Shown: positions 30,652-37,839 of the stretch, one piece after another
How positions within the stretch are numbered: position 1 is the first letter of the stretch
Layout of the letters: the number at the start of each line of letters is the position of its first letter
Assembly: GCF_022387135.1 (NCBI RefSeq)
Contig: NZ_CP092462.1
Coordinates: 3,100,001-3,164,000 of the forward strand
Origin: Comamonas sp. B21-038
GTDB taxonomy: Bacteria > Pseudomonadota > Gammaproteobacteria > Burkholderiales > Burkholderiaceae_C
Direction of reading: 5' to 3'
DNA length: 64,000 bases
Notes under the pieces: generated by a model
Databases searched by the model: none
The model's input: the letters and a program-made list of their open reading frames with translations, nothing else
Told to the model about the DNA's origin: nothing
Program-made: the position numbers and the translations under genes

Positions 30652-31724
30652 GGCAAGGTGTTGACGACCGGCGGCGGCGGGAACGCGCGGTAGAAGCGGA
30701 AGCAGTCCTTGCCGTCGGGCTTCTCCAGCGGTCCGCACTCGTGCTCGCCCGGGTTGTCGTTGTAGTGCTCATTGGCAGGCACCTTCTGCAGCCACTCATA
30801 GCGGTCGAGCGGTACCGACTTCTCCTGCGCATCGCCAGGCGTCAGACCCATCGTGAGCTTGTTGTGGTCAAAGGTGGGCCAGAGCCACTTGAGCGTGCTG
30901 CCCAGTTGCCCCAGCGGCGCGCGGAAATCCTGGTACTCCGGGCGGTCCAGCAGCTTCATCGGCACCAGCCCCTGGATCTTGGATTCCTCGCGGTTCGTGC
31001 CGCCGGCGCTCCAGGGCTCGGACAGCATGGTCACATGGTCCTTGATCTGCAACTTGAGCGGCAGCGGCGTGTCGTTCTTGTGCAAGGCCGACTCCACCTT
31101 GCCAAATTCGGTTGGGAAGCGCGCAGCGGCAAAACCGGCACCCCGCTCCAGTGCCACCTCGGTGCGCATATAGCCCTGGGTGACAAAGCGGAACTTGGCG
31201 ATCGACTCGCCCTTGGCCAGGTTCTGCACCTCACCGACCTTGGAGAAGATGGTATCCATGAAGGCGGCGACCGAGGGCAGTGGCGCAGCGGTGGTCTTGG
31301 CGCTGAGCGACTCGTTGAAGTCGGGCATGCGGGCCTGGCCCGACGTGAACTCGGACACCGCCTCGCCATGCACAGCCGTGTTGGTGTCCTGCGTGGGATC
31401 GCGGAACACATGGCGGCGCAGGTCGTTGCTCAGCTCGGCATCGGACTTGCGGATGGCGCCGCTGGCGCCCTTGTACTGGTCGGCCGACATGACCTCGGTT
31501 TCCGTCGCCGCGGGAAACCAGACCGCGCGCTGCCAGGCATTGAGCTTGGCCGCCGCCGTGACCTGCATGCGCGCCTGGCCGTAGTCGGCAATCAATGGTA
31601 CGGCCGCCATCAGCAGTGCCGCAAAACCGCTGATCAACGTGACCTCGACCAGCGCGCTGCCCTGCTGCGCGCGGTGCCGGGCACGGCACTGCAGCGCCTT
31701 CATCGGAGGAGTCTGGAGCATCAT
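30648..31724 (-). CDS. TadE/TadG-like pilus assembly protein (358 aa)
   Basis: A 358-residue protein with a basic N-terminus, then QQGSALVEVTLISGFAALL as a TadE-like transmembrane segment (residues about 20-45), in which Glu follows the cleavage-like Gly. The rest is a large extracytoplasmic region with no recognisable fold. It starts on the ATGA overlap with the larger TadG-like gene at 31721-31724 and ends on another overlap at 30648-30651. It is one of three large pilin-like proteins in this locus. Confidence 0.72.
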   Translation of the reverse strand: MMLQTPPMKALQCRARHRAQQGSALVEVTLISGFAALLMAAVPLIADYGQARMQVTAAAKLNAWQRAVWFPAATETEVMSADQYKGASGAIRKSDAELSNDLRRHVFRDPTQDTNTAVHGEAVSEFTSGQARMPDFNESLSAKTTAAPLPSVAAFMDTIFSKVGEVQNLAKGESIAKFRFVTQGYMRTEVALERGAGFAAARFPTEFGKVESALHKNDTPLPLKLQIKDHVTMLSEPWSAGGTNREESKIQGLVPMKLLDRPEYQDFRAPLGQLGSTLKWLWPTFDHNKLTMGLTPGDAQEKSVPLDRYEWLQKVPANEHYNDNPGEHECGPLEKPDGKDCFRFYRAFPPPPVVNTLP

Positions 31725-33658
31725 TGCGCGGCATCCTGGTTGTCGGGCTCGCCGCCGCCAAACAGGCCATCCGACCCGCCCAGGGTGGAGCCGGCCACGG
31801 CCACGCCACGCGCCCAGATGGAGGGCTCGACATGGTGGACCTGCCAGTAAGGGGAGAACAGGTTCTTGTGCTCGATATAGCCGCCGGTGAAGCCGACCTT
31901 GATCGTGCGGCCGGCGATCTGCAGCGACTTGTACTGGTCCTTGGTCATGTCGCGGCGCTGCCAGCGGTCCTGCGGCCGCTTGAAATACAGCTGGGCCGAA
32001 GACAGCACGCTCATGTCGCCACCCAGCATGCGGTCCCGCAGGCCGATGCTGTAGTCGTCCTTGGCATAGCCAAAGCCGGCTTGTTCGCCAGTGCGCACAT
32101 CGCTGCCCCGGCGCGCCACCATCACCGAGATCGTGGGCCCCTTGTCGGTCAGGCTGCCCCACTTACGGGGGTTGATGCTGGTCATCGACAGGTCGCCATA
32201 CCACTTGTCCTGGTCCCGGCCCTTGAGCGTGCGCAGCTGGCGCACATCCCAGTAGCGGGGCAGCGAGAAATTCCTGGTGGCCAGCCCAATGTCGGTGCGC
32301 GGCTTGTACTTGTAGGCCGAGTTGAACTGCAGCACCGCATAAGGCACCAGCAAATTGTTGCCATCCCGGTCGCGCCCCGCCGCATAGATGGCGCTGTCGG
32401 ACAGGCCGTCTGCGGTCAGCTTGCCGTAGTTGCGCTTCTCATCGCTTTGGTACTCGGGATCGGCATTGCGCGGCTTGAAGTTCTTGTCGTAGGAGCGCAA
32501 GGCCAGACGGTGGCCGGACCAGCCCTTGTCGGCATAGCCGGAGCCACCCGTGGCAGCGGCTGCGCCCAGCCCGAAATCGCCGACAAAGCGCTCGCCCAGC
32601 AGCACCCCGGCGCCGAAGATATTCACCGAATCGGCTGATTGCCAGCGGATGCGGCCCCGCTCGTCGGCCAGGTCCGAGCCCCGGGTGGCGACCAGCTCGG
32701 TGCCGCCCTTCCACGACACCGTGCCTTTGAGCAGCTCCTGCATGGCCGTGGCAATCGGGCCGCTGGAGAGGTCAAAACTGGAGCCCTCGTTTTGCATGCC
32801 GCTGATGCCCTGACCGATCAGGCCCGGGAAAATGCGCCGGTCCTTGCTGAAGTCATCGCGTGTCGCCTGGGCCGCATGGGCAAAACGCATCGCATCAAAA
32901 AAATCGTCCTCGTCGTTGCGGCGGTCCGACGTGGTGCTGTAGAGCTTGATGAAGTTGAGAAACTCCAGCGACGAGCTGGCAATCAGCGGTGCATTGGCCG
33001 CTACCGGCAAATAGGCCTTGTCGTCGTTGTCGCTGAGCACATCCTTGGCGACGACGATCGCCTCGGGAATGCTGGCGCCGGTTGTCGCCGCCTGGGCCAG
33101 AGAGATGGCGGTGTTGAGCACCCGCAGCGCGTCCACCATGATCTGGAATGGCCGGGCCGACGGCTCGATGGCCTTGGCGATGTTGTTGGCCTGGCGCTGG
33201 TACTTGGCGGCCGCCTGCACATTGCCACCCCACTTGACCAGGTAATTGATGGCGCTGATGAAGTCATAGCGCGCAGCAGCGGCTGCTGCCTGGGCCAGGT
33301 TCCACACGCCCTTCTGCCCTTCGATCTCCACCCGCGCCACCTGGATATTGGCCGCCGTGCTGACCACCATGCCCACCGACGTTTGAAAGCTCGCCAGCAT
33401 CGCGACGCCCGCTTCATTCGCGGCCATGGCCCGATTGGTATAGGCCAGAAAATTCAATTGCCGCGCAAATACCGTTGAAGCGCTATACGTCATCGCATCG
33501 GCATTGTTTTGCAGCTTCATTTTGTCTCGCGTCACAATGGCCGTGTTATAGACCAGGAATATGCCGAGACAGACCACCGGAACCATGGCCAACAAATAGA
33601 CAATCACCTGCCCTTTTTGTACGCGATCCCCGAATCGATACGAAGATGGTTTATGCAT
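31721..33658 (-). CDS. TadG-like protein with N-terminal Tad domain
   Basis: A 645-residue protein. Residues about 14-55 match the Tad (TadE/TadG-like) N-terminal segment: KGQVIVYLLAMVPVVCLGIF, then DKMKLQNNADAMTYSASTVFA. The remainder is a long extracytoplasmic region without clear motifs. I chose the ATG at 33658 (MHKPSS); a GTG three codons upstream (33667) is also open and neither has a good ribosome binding site. It is the first gene after flp, about 195 nt downstream, and heads the string of overlapping genes. Confidence 0.78.
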   Translation of the reverse strand: MHKPSSYRFGDRVQKGQVIVYLLAMVPVVCLGIFLVYNTAIVTRDKMKLQNNADAMTYSASTVFARQLNFLAYTNRAMAANEAGVAMLASFQTSVGMVVSTAANIQVARVEIEGQKGVWNLAQAAAAAARYDFISAINYLVKWGGNVQAAAKYQRQANNIAKAIEPSARPFQIMVDALRVLNTAISLAQAATTGASIPEAIVVAKDVLSDNDDKAYLPVAANAPLIASSSLEFLNFIKLYSTTSDRRNDEDDFFDAMRFAHAAQATRDDFSKDRRIFPGLIGQGISGMQNEGSSFDLSSGPIATAMQELLKGTVSWKGGTELVATRGSDLADERGRIRWQSADSVNIFGAGVLLGERFVGDFGLGAAAATGGSGYADKGWSGHRLALRSYDKNFKPRNADPEYQSDEKRNYGKLTADGLSDSAIYAAGRDRDGNNLLVPYAVLQFNSAYKYKPRTDIGLATRNFSLPRYWDVRQLRTLKGRDQDKWYGDLSMTSINPRKWGSLTDKGPTISVMVARRGSDVRTGEQAGFGYAKDDYSIGLRDRMLGGDMSVLSSAQLYFKRPQDRWQRRDMTKDQYKSLQIAGRTIKVGFTGGYIEHKNLFSPYWQVHHVEPSIWARGVAVAGSTLGGSDGLFGGGEPDNQDAAQ

Positions 33659-33852
33659 GATGGCCACTATTATGTAATTCGTCGGATTCCGGAGGCCCTC
33701 CCTCCCGTCGATAGCCCAAAGCCATTATCCCAACCCGGCCCACCCAAGGGTTTGCACTGAATACCAGCCGCCTACCGCAGGCAGTACCTGCTTACGCTGG
33801 GGCCAGCCGCCTGCAGCTTCGCAGCAGCGCAACCGGGTTGCGACAGCGGTTG

Positions 33853-34188
33853 TTATTTGGCACCGTCGTTACCACCCTCGGTATAGGTCGACATATTCAT
33901 GTTCTTCTGGGCATTGGTCAGCGCCTTGCCCGATGCTGCCTGTGCCGCAGTAATGCCTTCCTTGCCCGATTCACCACCCACTTCCTTGGCCATACCCGCA
34001 ACCTGGCTGCGCACCGTCTGGCCGAAAAAGCTGAAGGCGGCAATCGCGGCAATCGCAATCAAGCCCAAGATAATGATGTATTCCGTCATGCCCTGGCCGC
34101 GCGATTTGCGCTTGGTCACCGGCAGGGAAAGTCTTGCGACAGCGGATGGGGTGTGATTTGTGATATTCAAGGCGAGCTCCTCATTCAT
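33853..34188 (-). CDS. flp: Flp-type major prepilin
   Basis: A protein of 111 residues (105 if the TTG start is used) with the class IVb cleavage signature RG-QGMTEYIIILGLIAIAA: Gly at -1, Glu +5, Tyr +6 and a hydrophobic helix. The mature part is about 78 residues, slightly long for Flp, with an Ala/Gly/Asn-rich tail. It is first in the Tad locus, next to a good promoter. Start choice is uncertain: the ATG at 34188 has no SD, while TTG at 34170 is preceded by GAGGAG at 6 nt. The following 185-nt gap has two small hairpins (CGCAACCCGGTTGCG and GCAGGTACTGCCTGC) that could limit readthrough. Confidence 0.88.
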   Translation of the reverse strand: MNEELALNITNHTPSAVARLSLPVTKRKSRGQGMTEYIIILGLIAIAAIAAFSFFGQTVRSQVAGMAKEVGGESGKEGITAAQAASGKALTNAQKNMNMSTYTEGGNDGAK

Positions 34189-34816
34189 GGATCATTCGGA
34201 CGAAAATGCAGTCATTTCAGAAACCATGCCATGCGACCGCGCAGCGCAATTACTGAACGGCGCAATGGTATCTATCTGTTTTCGCGATGTACATGCCATT
34301 TTTATTAAAATGTTAACAAAGTGTTTCTTTGCCTAAATAGACTGAATGAGCTTATTTGTCAAAATTAATTTGTTGCTAGATGAAATTTTTCAACTGTCAT
34401 ATTGATGACATCCACAGGTTATTGAACAATCCTTTGCAGCCAACGCCAGTCAACACAATAATTCCATAGAAATCATGACCCAAGCCCCTAAACCGAGGGA
34501 ACGTCCCATAATTACACGACATATATATGCAATCGATATTCGATACCGTCCCAGAATAACTTGCCATAATTAGCGAGTAATCATTTCATCTGTCCAATAA
34601 ATAAGCAGCATTAATCGCTGCCCCAACACATAGCAAGGGATCTGCTGCCTCCTCCGCTGTCGCGGTCTGAACATGGGCCGGCGCGAGTGCTCAGGTGGAA
34701 TGTCTTGTCTGCTGCAGGCCGCTGACGCGCGAAGACGCCTTACACCATGAGCCGATCCGCACGCCACGCCTTCGGAACGTACAGCGCAGAAGATCCCCGG
34801 ACACGGAGAAACAAGC
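34189..34816. other. AT-rich divergent intergenic region
   Basis: This 628-bp gap between flp and the divergent transposase-like gene contains no convincing gene. Its composition is far more A/T-rich than the rest of the window between about 34290 and 34620. It holds a minus-strand promoter candidate at 34334-34362 for flp. Confidence 0.6.
34334..34362 (-). promoter_or_regulatory. Candidate sigma70-type promoter of flp
   Basis: On the minus strand, TTGACA (34357-34362) and TATTTA (34334-34339) are separated by 17 bp. The -35 is perfect and the -10 is weak. It would give an untranslated leader of about 140 nt before the flp start. Confidence 0.5.
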
Positions 34817-35917
34817 ATGGAAAAAGGCAGACCGAAGTCAGGCATCACACTGACCGAACGGGAACGTGAACAGCTCGAAACCATGGCCACCCAGGCAGGC
34901 CAGCCCGCCCATCTGGCGGCCCGCGCCCGGATCATCCTGCGCAGCGTGGAAGGCGACAGCAACACCGCGATCGCCCATGGCATGGGACTGACGCAGGCGA
35001 CGGTGGGCAAGTGGCGGCGCCGCTTTGCCAGCCACCGCGTCGTGGGCCTGTATGACAACATGCGCCCGGGCAAGCCCCGCACGATCAATGACCGGCAGCT
35101 GCAAACCATCGCTGCCATCACCACAGCCGAAACAGCCTCTGGCGACGCCGCACCCGACAGCGTGCGCGCGCTGGCAGCGCGCACGGGCATGTCCAAGAGC
35201 AGCGTGGCCCGTTATCTGCAGCTGCTGGGTAAAACCAGGTCCCGTCCCCACTTTGCGCTCTTCAGCGATCCGCTGCTGCTGGAGCAGCTGCAGGCCCCCG
35301 CTGCGCTCTACCTGAGCGGCAGCGACAGAGCGCTGGTGATCTGCCTGGACACCAAGAGCCCGTTGAGCCTGCCTGCCGCTCCCCGCAAGGCCGGCCCATC
35401 CCACGCCCTCACCGACCATGGCAGTTGGCCGCATTCGCTCTCAACGGCGCTGTGCAAGGCACTCAGCAGCCCCTGCACAAGCCCGCCAGCGCAGTGCAAG
35501 CCCCGTCTCCGGCACCAGGAGTTTCTGGTCTTCCTGCGTGAAGTCGAAGCCATGCTGCCGCCTCATCTGGATGTGCATTGCATCCTCGACACCAGCGCGC
35601 TGAGCCAGCACCCCAGCATCAAGGCCTGGCTGGGCACGCGCCCGCACTGGTGCACGCATGGCTGTGGCGACTACGCCGCCTGGCACCGGGAGCTGGGCCG
35701 CTTTCTGAGCCGGCTGGGCACCCAGCGCAGCGCGAACACGCCCAGCCGGGAATGTGCGCAATGGCTGCAGTCTGTCGACGCATTGGCACGCCAACAAGGC
35801 GCCCATCACCGCCCCTTTCGCTGGATGGGAGCACTGCATCCGCTGGAGGAGAACGGCACCACCGCAAGCCCGCAGTCGCGGCCATGCGCGGAAAAGCCGG
35901 ACACGGGCGACTATTGA
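34817..35917 (+). CDS. IS630-family transposase-like protein, catalytic site altered
   Basis: A 366-residue protein. Residues 1-130 are the helix-turn-helix region of IS630 transposases (LTEREREQLETMA, ARARIILRS, TQATVGKWRRRF, then RTGMSKSSVARYLQ). The C-terminal half aligns with the DDE domain: CLDTKSP stands where IS630 enzymes have C-x-DEKSQ, and HCILDTSALSQHP stands where they have H-x-ILDN-x-x-x-H-x-HP. The Glu after the first Asp, the Asn and His after the second Asp and the usual ASWLNAVE motif are replaced. The two Asp residues remain; the Glu may be displaced (HRELGRF). No terminal inverted repeats are obvious. It faces away from flp. It could be a worn-out insertion or a domesticated DNA-binding protein. 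Confidence 0.75.
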   Translation: MEKGRPKSGITLTEREREQLETMATQAGQPAHLAARARIILRSVEGDSNTAIAHGMGLTQATVGKWRRRFASHRVVGLYDNMRPGKPRTINDRQLQTIAAITTAETASGDAAPDSVRALAARTGMSKSSVARYLQLLGKTRSRPHFALFSDPLLLEQLQAPAALYLSGSDRALVICLDTKSPLSLPAAPRKAGPSHALTDHGSWPHSLSTALCKALSSPCTSPPAQCKPRLRHQEFLVFLREVEAMLPPHLDVHCILDTSALSQHPSIKAWLGTRPHWCTHGCGDYAAWHRELGRFLSRLGTQRSANTPSRECAQWLQSVDALARQQGAHHRPFRWMGALHPLEENGTTASPQSRPCAEKPDTGDY

Positions 35918-36042
35918 ACCCCAAGGGCATGCCGGGGGCGTCTAAAGCACGCGACCGGGGAATGTAACAAAATGATGTAGCATTCCCACACTACCCAGGG
36001 GCAGATGCAGATGAATGGCGCACTACAAAGAGACCAACGCAG

Positions 36043-36381
36043 ATGGCAACGATGCTGACGACCGTCCGCGCGCTTCTGGTTCTGCTCCTCTGCGTGCTGG
36101 CCAGCGGGACCGAAGCGGCCAACTACCCCTGCAGCGGCAGCAAAGGCGGCATCGCGCACTGTGCGGGAACGCGCTTTGTCTGCCGCGACGGCTCCATCAG
36201 CGGCTCCAAGCGCGTCTGCACGGCCGCCGACGCAGCCACGCCAACCCTGCGTCCGCTGGTCACCAATGCCACACCCTCCCGCACGGACTGCGCCTGCCGC
36301 GCCAACCGCTATTGCACGGGTCCACGCGGCGGACGCTATTGCCTGTCCGACAGTGGCAAGAAGAGCTATTTGCGCGACTGA
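36043..36381 (+). CDS. Small cysteine-rich secreted protein
   Basis: A 112-residue protein with a signal peptide (residues 1-25, ending TEA-AN). The mature part holds eight cysteines in two small modules: YPCSGSKGGIAHC-x6-FVC-x10-RVC and DCACRANRYCTGPRGGRYC. Both halves resemble short modules of betaproteobacterial secreted proteins, with no known function that I can name. It is followed by a GC-rich hairpin. No link with its neighbours can be seen. Confidence 0.68.
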   Translation: MATMLTTVRALLVLLLCVLASGTEAANYPCSGSKGGIAHCAGTRFVCRDGSISGSKRVCTAADAATPTLRPLVTNATPSRTDCACRANRYCTGPRGGRYCLSDSGKKSYLRD

Positions 36382-36382
36382 A

Positions 36383-36404
36383 GGGCCGCAGCAGATGGCG
36401 GCCC
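36383..36404 (+). terminator. GC-rich hairpin after the Cys-rich gene
   Basis: A 7-bp perfect stem (GGGCCGC at 36383-36389 with GCGGCCC at 36398-36404) starts 2 nt after the stop codon. It has no T-tract, so termination is uncertain. Confidence 0.3.
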
Positions 36405-36825
36405 AGCGCAAGGGGCTGAACATTCCAGCGCGGCGGTCTGCGCGGATGCGCGCGCCTGGCATAACGCACGCCCCCTGCGCCGCTGGTCCGTCTGCGGTGC
36501 GACCGCCGTGGTGGAATGGCAAGCCGTTGCGCGTCAGGCCTGCGAGCGCTCGCACCGTCATCAAGAGGCCCGCGCAGTGGGCTGGCACCTGTCACTACCA
36601 GCGATGGAAGATCTGTAGGACGTGCGCCGACAGGCACGCTGCGGAAATGAAGGTGGAGATGGAGAGAGAAAGAGTGCTCTTGGAAGCTGGCCGATGACCG
36701 CCAGCCTGCCGCAGCATAGATGGTGTTCCGCAAGACCGTGCGGACGATCGTGGGGTGCACGCATCGCCAGCGCACCGGCGTGTCTGCCGCAGCATCGCGC
36801 CAACGCCAGTAACGCATCATCCGGG
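36405..36825. other. Intergenic region with no supported gene
   Basis: Short open frames cross this 420-bp stretch on both strands but lack ribosome binding sites and recognisable motifs. I see no gene, repeat or RNA here. Confidence 0.5.
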
Positions 36826-36914
36826 TGGTGCCTCGAGCCGGGATCGAACCGGCACGCCACTTTCGCGGCACGGGATTTTAAGTCCCGGGTGTCTACCAAT
36901 TTCACCATCGAGGC
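36826..36914 (-). tRNA. tRNA-Leu (anticodon TAA)
   Basis: The minus strand folds as a class II tRNA: GCCTCGA acceptor paired with TCGAGGC, D-arm with AAATTGGTAGAC, anticodon loop CTTAAAA, a long variable arm, GGTTCGATCC T-arm and an encoded CCA end. Anticodon TAA reads UUA/UUG Leu codons. It lies apart from the Gly/Cys array. Confidence 0.95.
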
Positions 36915-37122
36915 ACGCAGCCTGCCATTCTAGCCGCTCCCGCTGCGCTGTTGGACGAAGACAGCCCGGGAACTCCGTGTGGACACGGTAGCCACAGCAT
37001 CTGCAGATGCGCGCAGTGCCCATGACAGCGAATGCGCGAGGGGAAAACGAAGACAGGCGTCGTGCCGGTCTGTGCAGCGGCAGCAACATGCGCCAGCGTG
37101 CAGAACGCAGACGCCGAAAAGC

Positions 37123-37146
37123 AAAAAAGAGCCCAAAGGCTCTTTT
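37123..37146 (-). terminator. Terminator of the tRNA-Gly/Cys array
   Basis: A 9-bp stem (AAAAGAGCC at 37125-37133 with GGCTCTTTT at 37138-37146) and a 4-nt loop are followed on the minus strand by a T-run. It lies 10 nt past the last tRNA-Gly. Confidence 0.85.
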
Positions 37147-37156
37147 CGCAATGTGT

Positions 37157-37232
37157 TGGAGCGGGAAAACGGGTTCGAACCGTCGACCTATACCTTGGCA
37201 AGGTATCGCTCTACCAACTGAGCTATTCCCGC
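37157..37232 (-). tRNA. tRNA-Gly (anticodon GCC), copy 1
   Basis: GCGGGAA acceptor paired with TTCCCGC, D-arm AGCTCAGTTGGTAGAGC, anticodon loop with GCC, GGTTCGAACC T-arm and encoded CCA. Its sequence matches copies 2, 3 and 4. Confidence 0.97.
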
Positions 37233-37270
37233 AAAAACCAGCATGAACGGATCCACACCAGCTTTGAAAC

Positions 37271-37346
37271 TGGAGCGGGAAAACGGGTTCGAACCGTCGA
37301 CCTATACCTTGGCAAGGTATCGCTCTACCAACTGAGCTATTCCCGC
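37271..37346 (-). tRNA. tRNA-Gly (anticodon GCC), copy 2
   Basis: Same sequence as copy 1, with encoded CCA. It is separated from copies 1 and 3 by near-identical spacers of 38-39 bp. Confidence 0.97.
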
Positions 37347-37385
37347 AAAAACTAGCATGAACGGATCCACACCAGCCTTGAAAAC

Positions 37386-37461
37386 TGGAGCGGGAAAACG
37401 GGTTCGAACCGTCGACCTATACCTTGGCAAGGTATCGCTCTACCAACTGAGCTATTCCCGC
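37386..37461 (-). tRNA. tRNA-Gly (anticodon GCC), copy 3
   Basis: Same sequence as the other Gly copies, with encoded CCA. It is followed on the plus strand by a different spacer leading to tRNA-Cys. Confidence 0.97.
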
Positions 37462-37511
37462 AAATTTTGTTCGTTTCACCACGAACCCAAAACGTACTGA
37501 CAAGCATGTTC

Positions 37512-37585
37512 TGGAGGCGCGAACCAGAGTCGAACTGGTCTAACCGGATTTGCAATCCGGGGCATAACCGCTTTGCTATCGCGCC
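37512..37585 (-). tRNA. tRNA-Cys (anticodon GCA)
   Basis: GGCGCGA acceptor paired with TCGCGCC, D-arm with AAGCGGTTA, anticodon loop TTGCAAA, AGTTCGACT T-arm and encoded CCA. It is flanked by tRNA-Gly copies on both sides in one transcript. Confidence 0.96.
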
Positions 37586-37625
37586 ATGGATTGTTGCCAT
37601 GCTGAAACCATCAACACAGCCAATT

Positions 37626-37701
37626 TGGAGCGGGAAAACGGGTTCGAACCGTCGACCTATACCTTGGCAAGGTATCGCTCTACCAACTGAGCTATTCCCG
37701 C
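37626..37701 (-). tRNA. tRNA-Gly (anticodon GCC), copy 4
   Basis: Same mature sequence as copies 1-3, with encoded CCA. It is first in the transcript and lies next to the promoter. The common order Gly-Cys seems ancestral, with the other Gly copies added downstream. Confidence 0.97.
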
Positions 37702-37726
37702 ATATCCGCTTTACCGGAAGTCCGCT

Positions 37727-37732
37727 ATTATA
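37727..37732 (-). promoter_or_regulatory. -10 element of the tRNA array promoter
   Basis: A perfect TATAAT on the minus strand lies about 25 nt upstream of the first tRNA-Gly and is followed by the GC-rich stretch AGCGGAC, as in stable-RNA promoters under growth-rate control. No strong -35 hexamer is visible at 16-18 bp. Confidence 0.5.
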
Positions 37733-37787
37733 TACCGGGCTCCGCGATGGTATGCATTGTAACGCATATTTTTTGGTCTTTTTGGCA

Positions 37788-37817
37788 AACCAGCCCGTTT
37801 TTGATGACGGGCCGGTT
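37788..37817 (-). terminator. Probable terminator of lon
   Basis: A stem of AACC and GCCCGT with ACGGGC and GGTT (one G-T position) forms around an 8-nt loop, 23-52 nt after the lon stop codon. The T-tract is short (GGTTTGCC), so confidence is moderate. Confidence 0.5.
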
Positions 37818-37839
37818 TTCCGGTCAGGACCGCAGCCCG

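Larger units (their letters stand above)
37157..37461 (-). repeat. Three tandem tRNA-Gly units of about 114 bp
   Basis: Copies 1-3 repeat at spacings of 114 and 115 bp. The spacers at 37233-37270 and 37347-37385 are nearly identical (both contain GCATGAACGGATCCACACCA), so the unit including the spacer was duplicated, recently by appearance. Confidence 0.9.

Noticed and set aside
34735..35950. Possible terminal inverted repeats around the IS630-like gene (AGACGCC on both sides)
   Set aside because: Only 7 bases match and the flanks differ; not enough to call insertion sequence ends.
36405..36825. Several open frames of 60-180 codons between the Cys-rich gene and tRNA-Leu
   Set aside because: No ribosome binding sites, no motifs, frames overlap on both strands and one runs into the tRNA gene.
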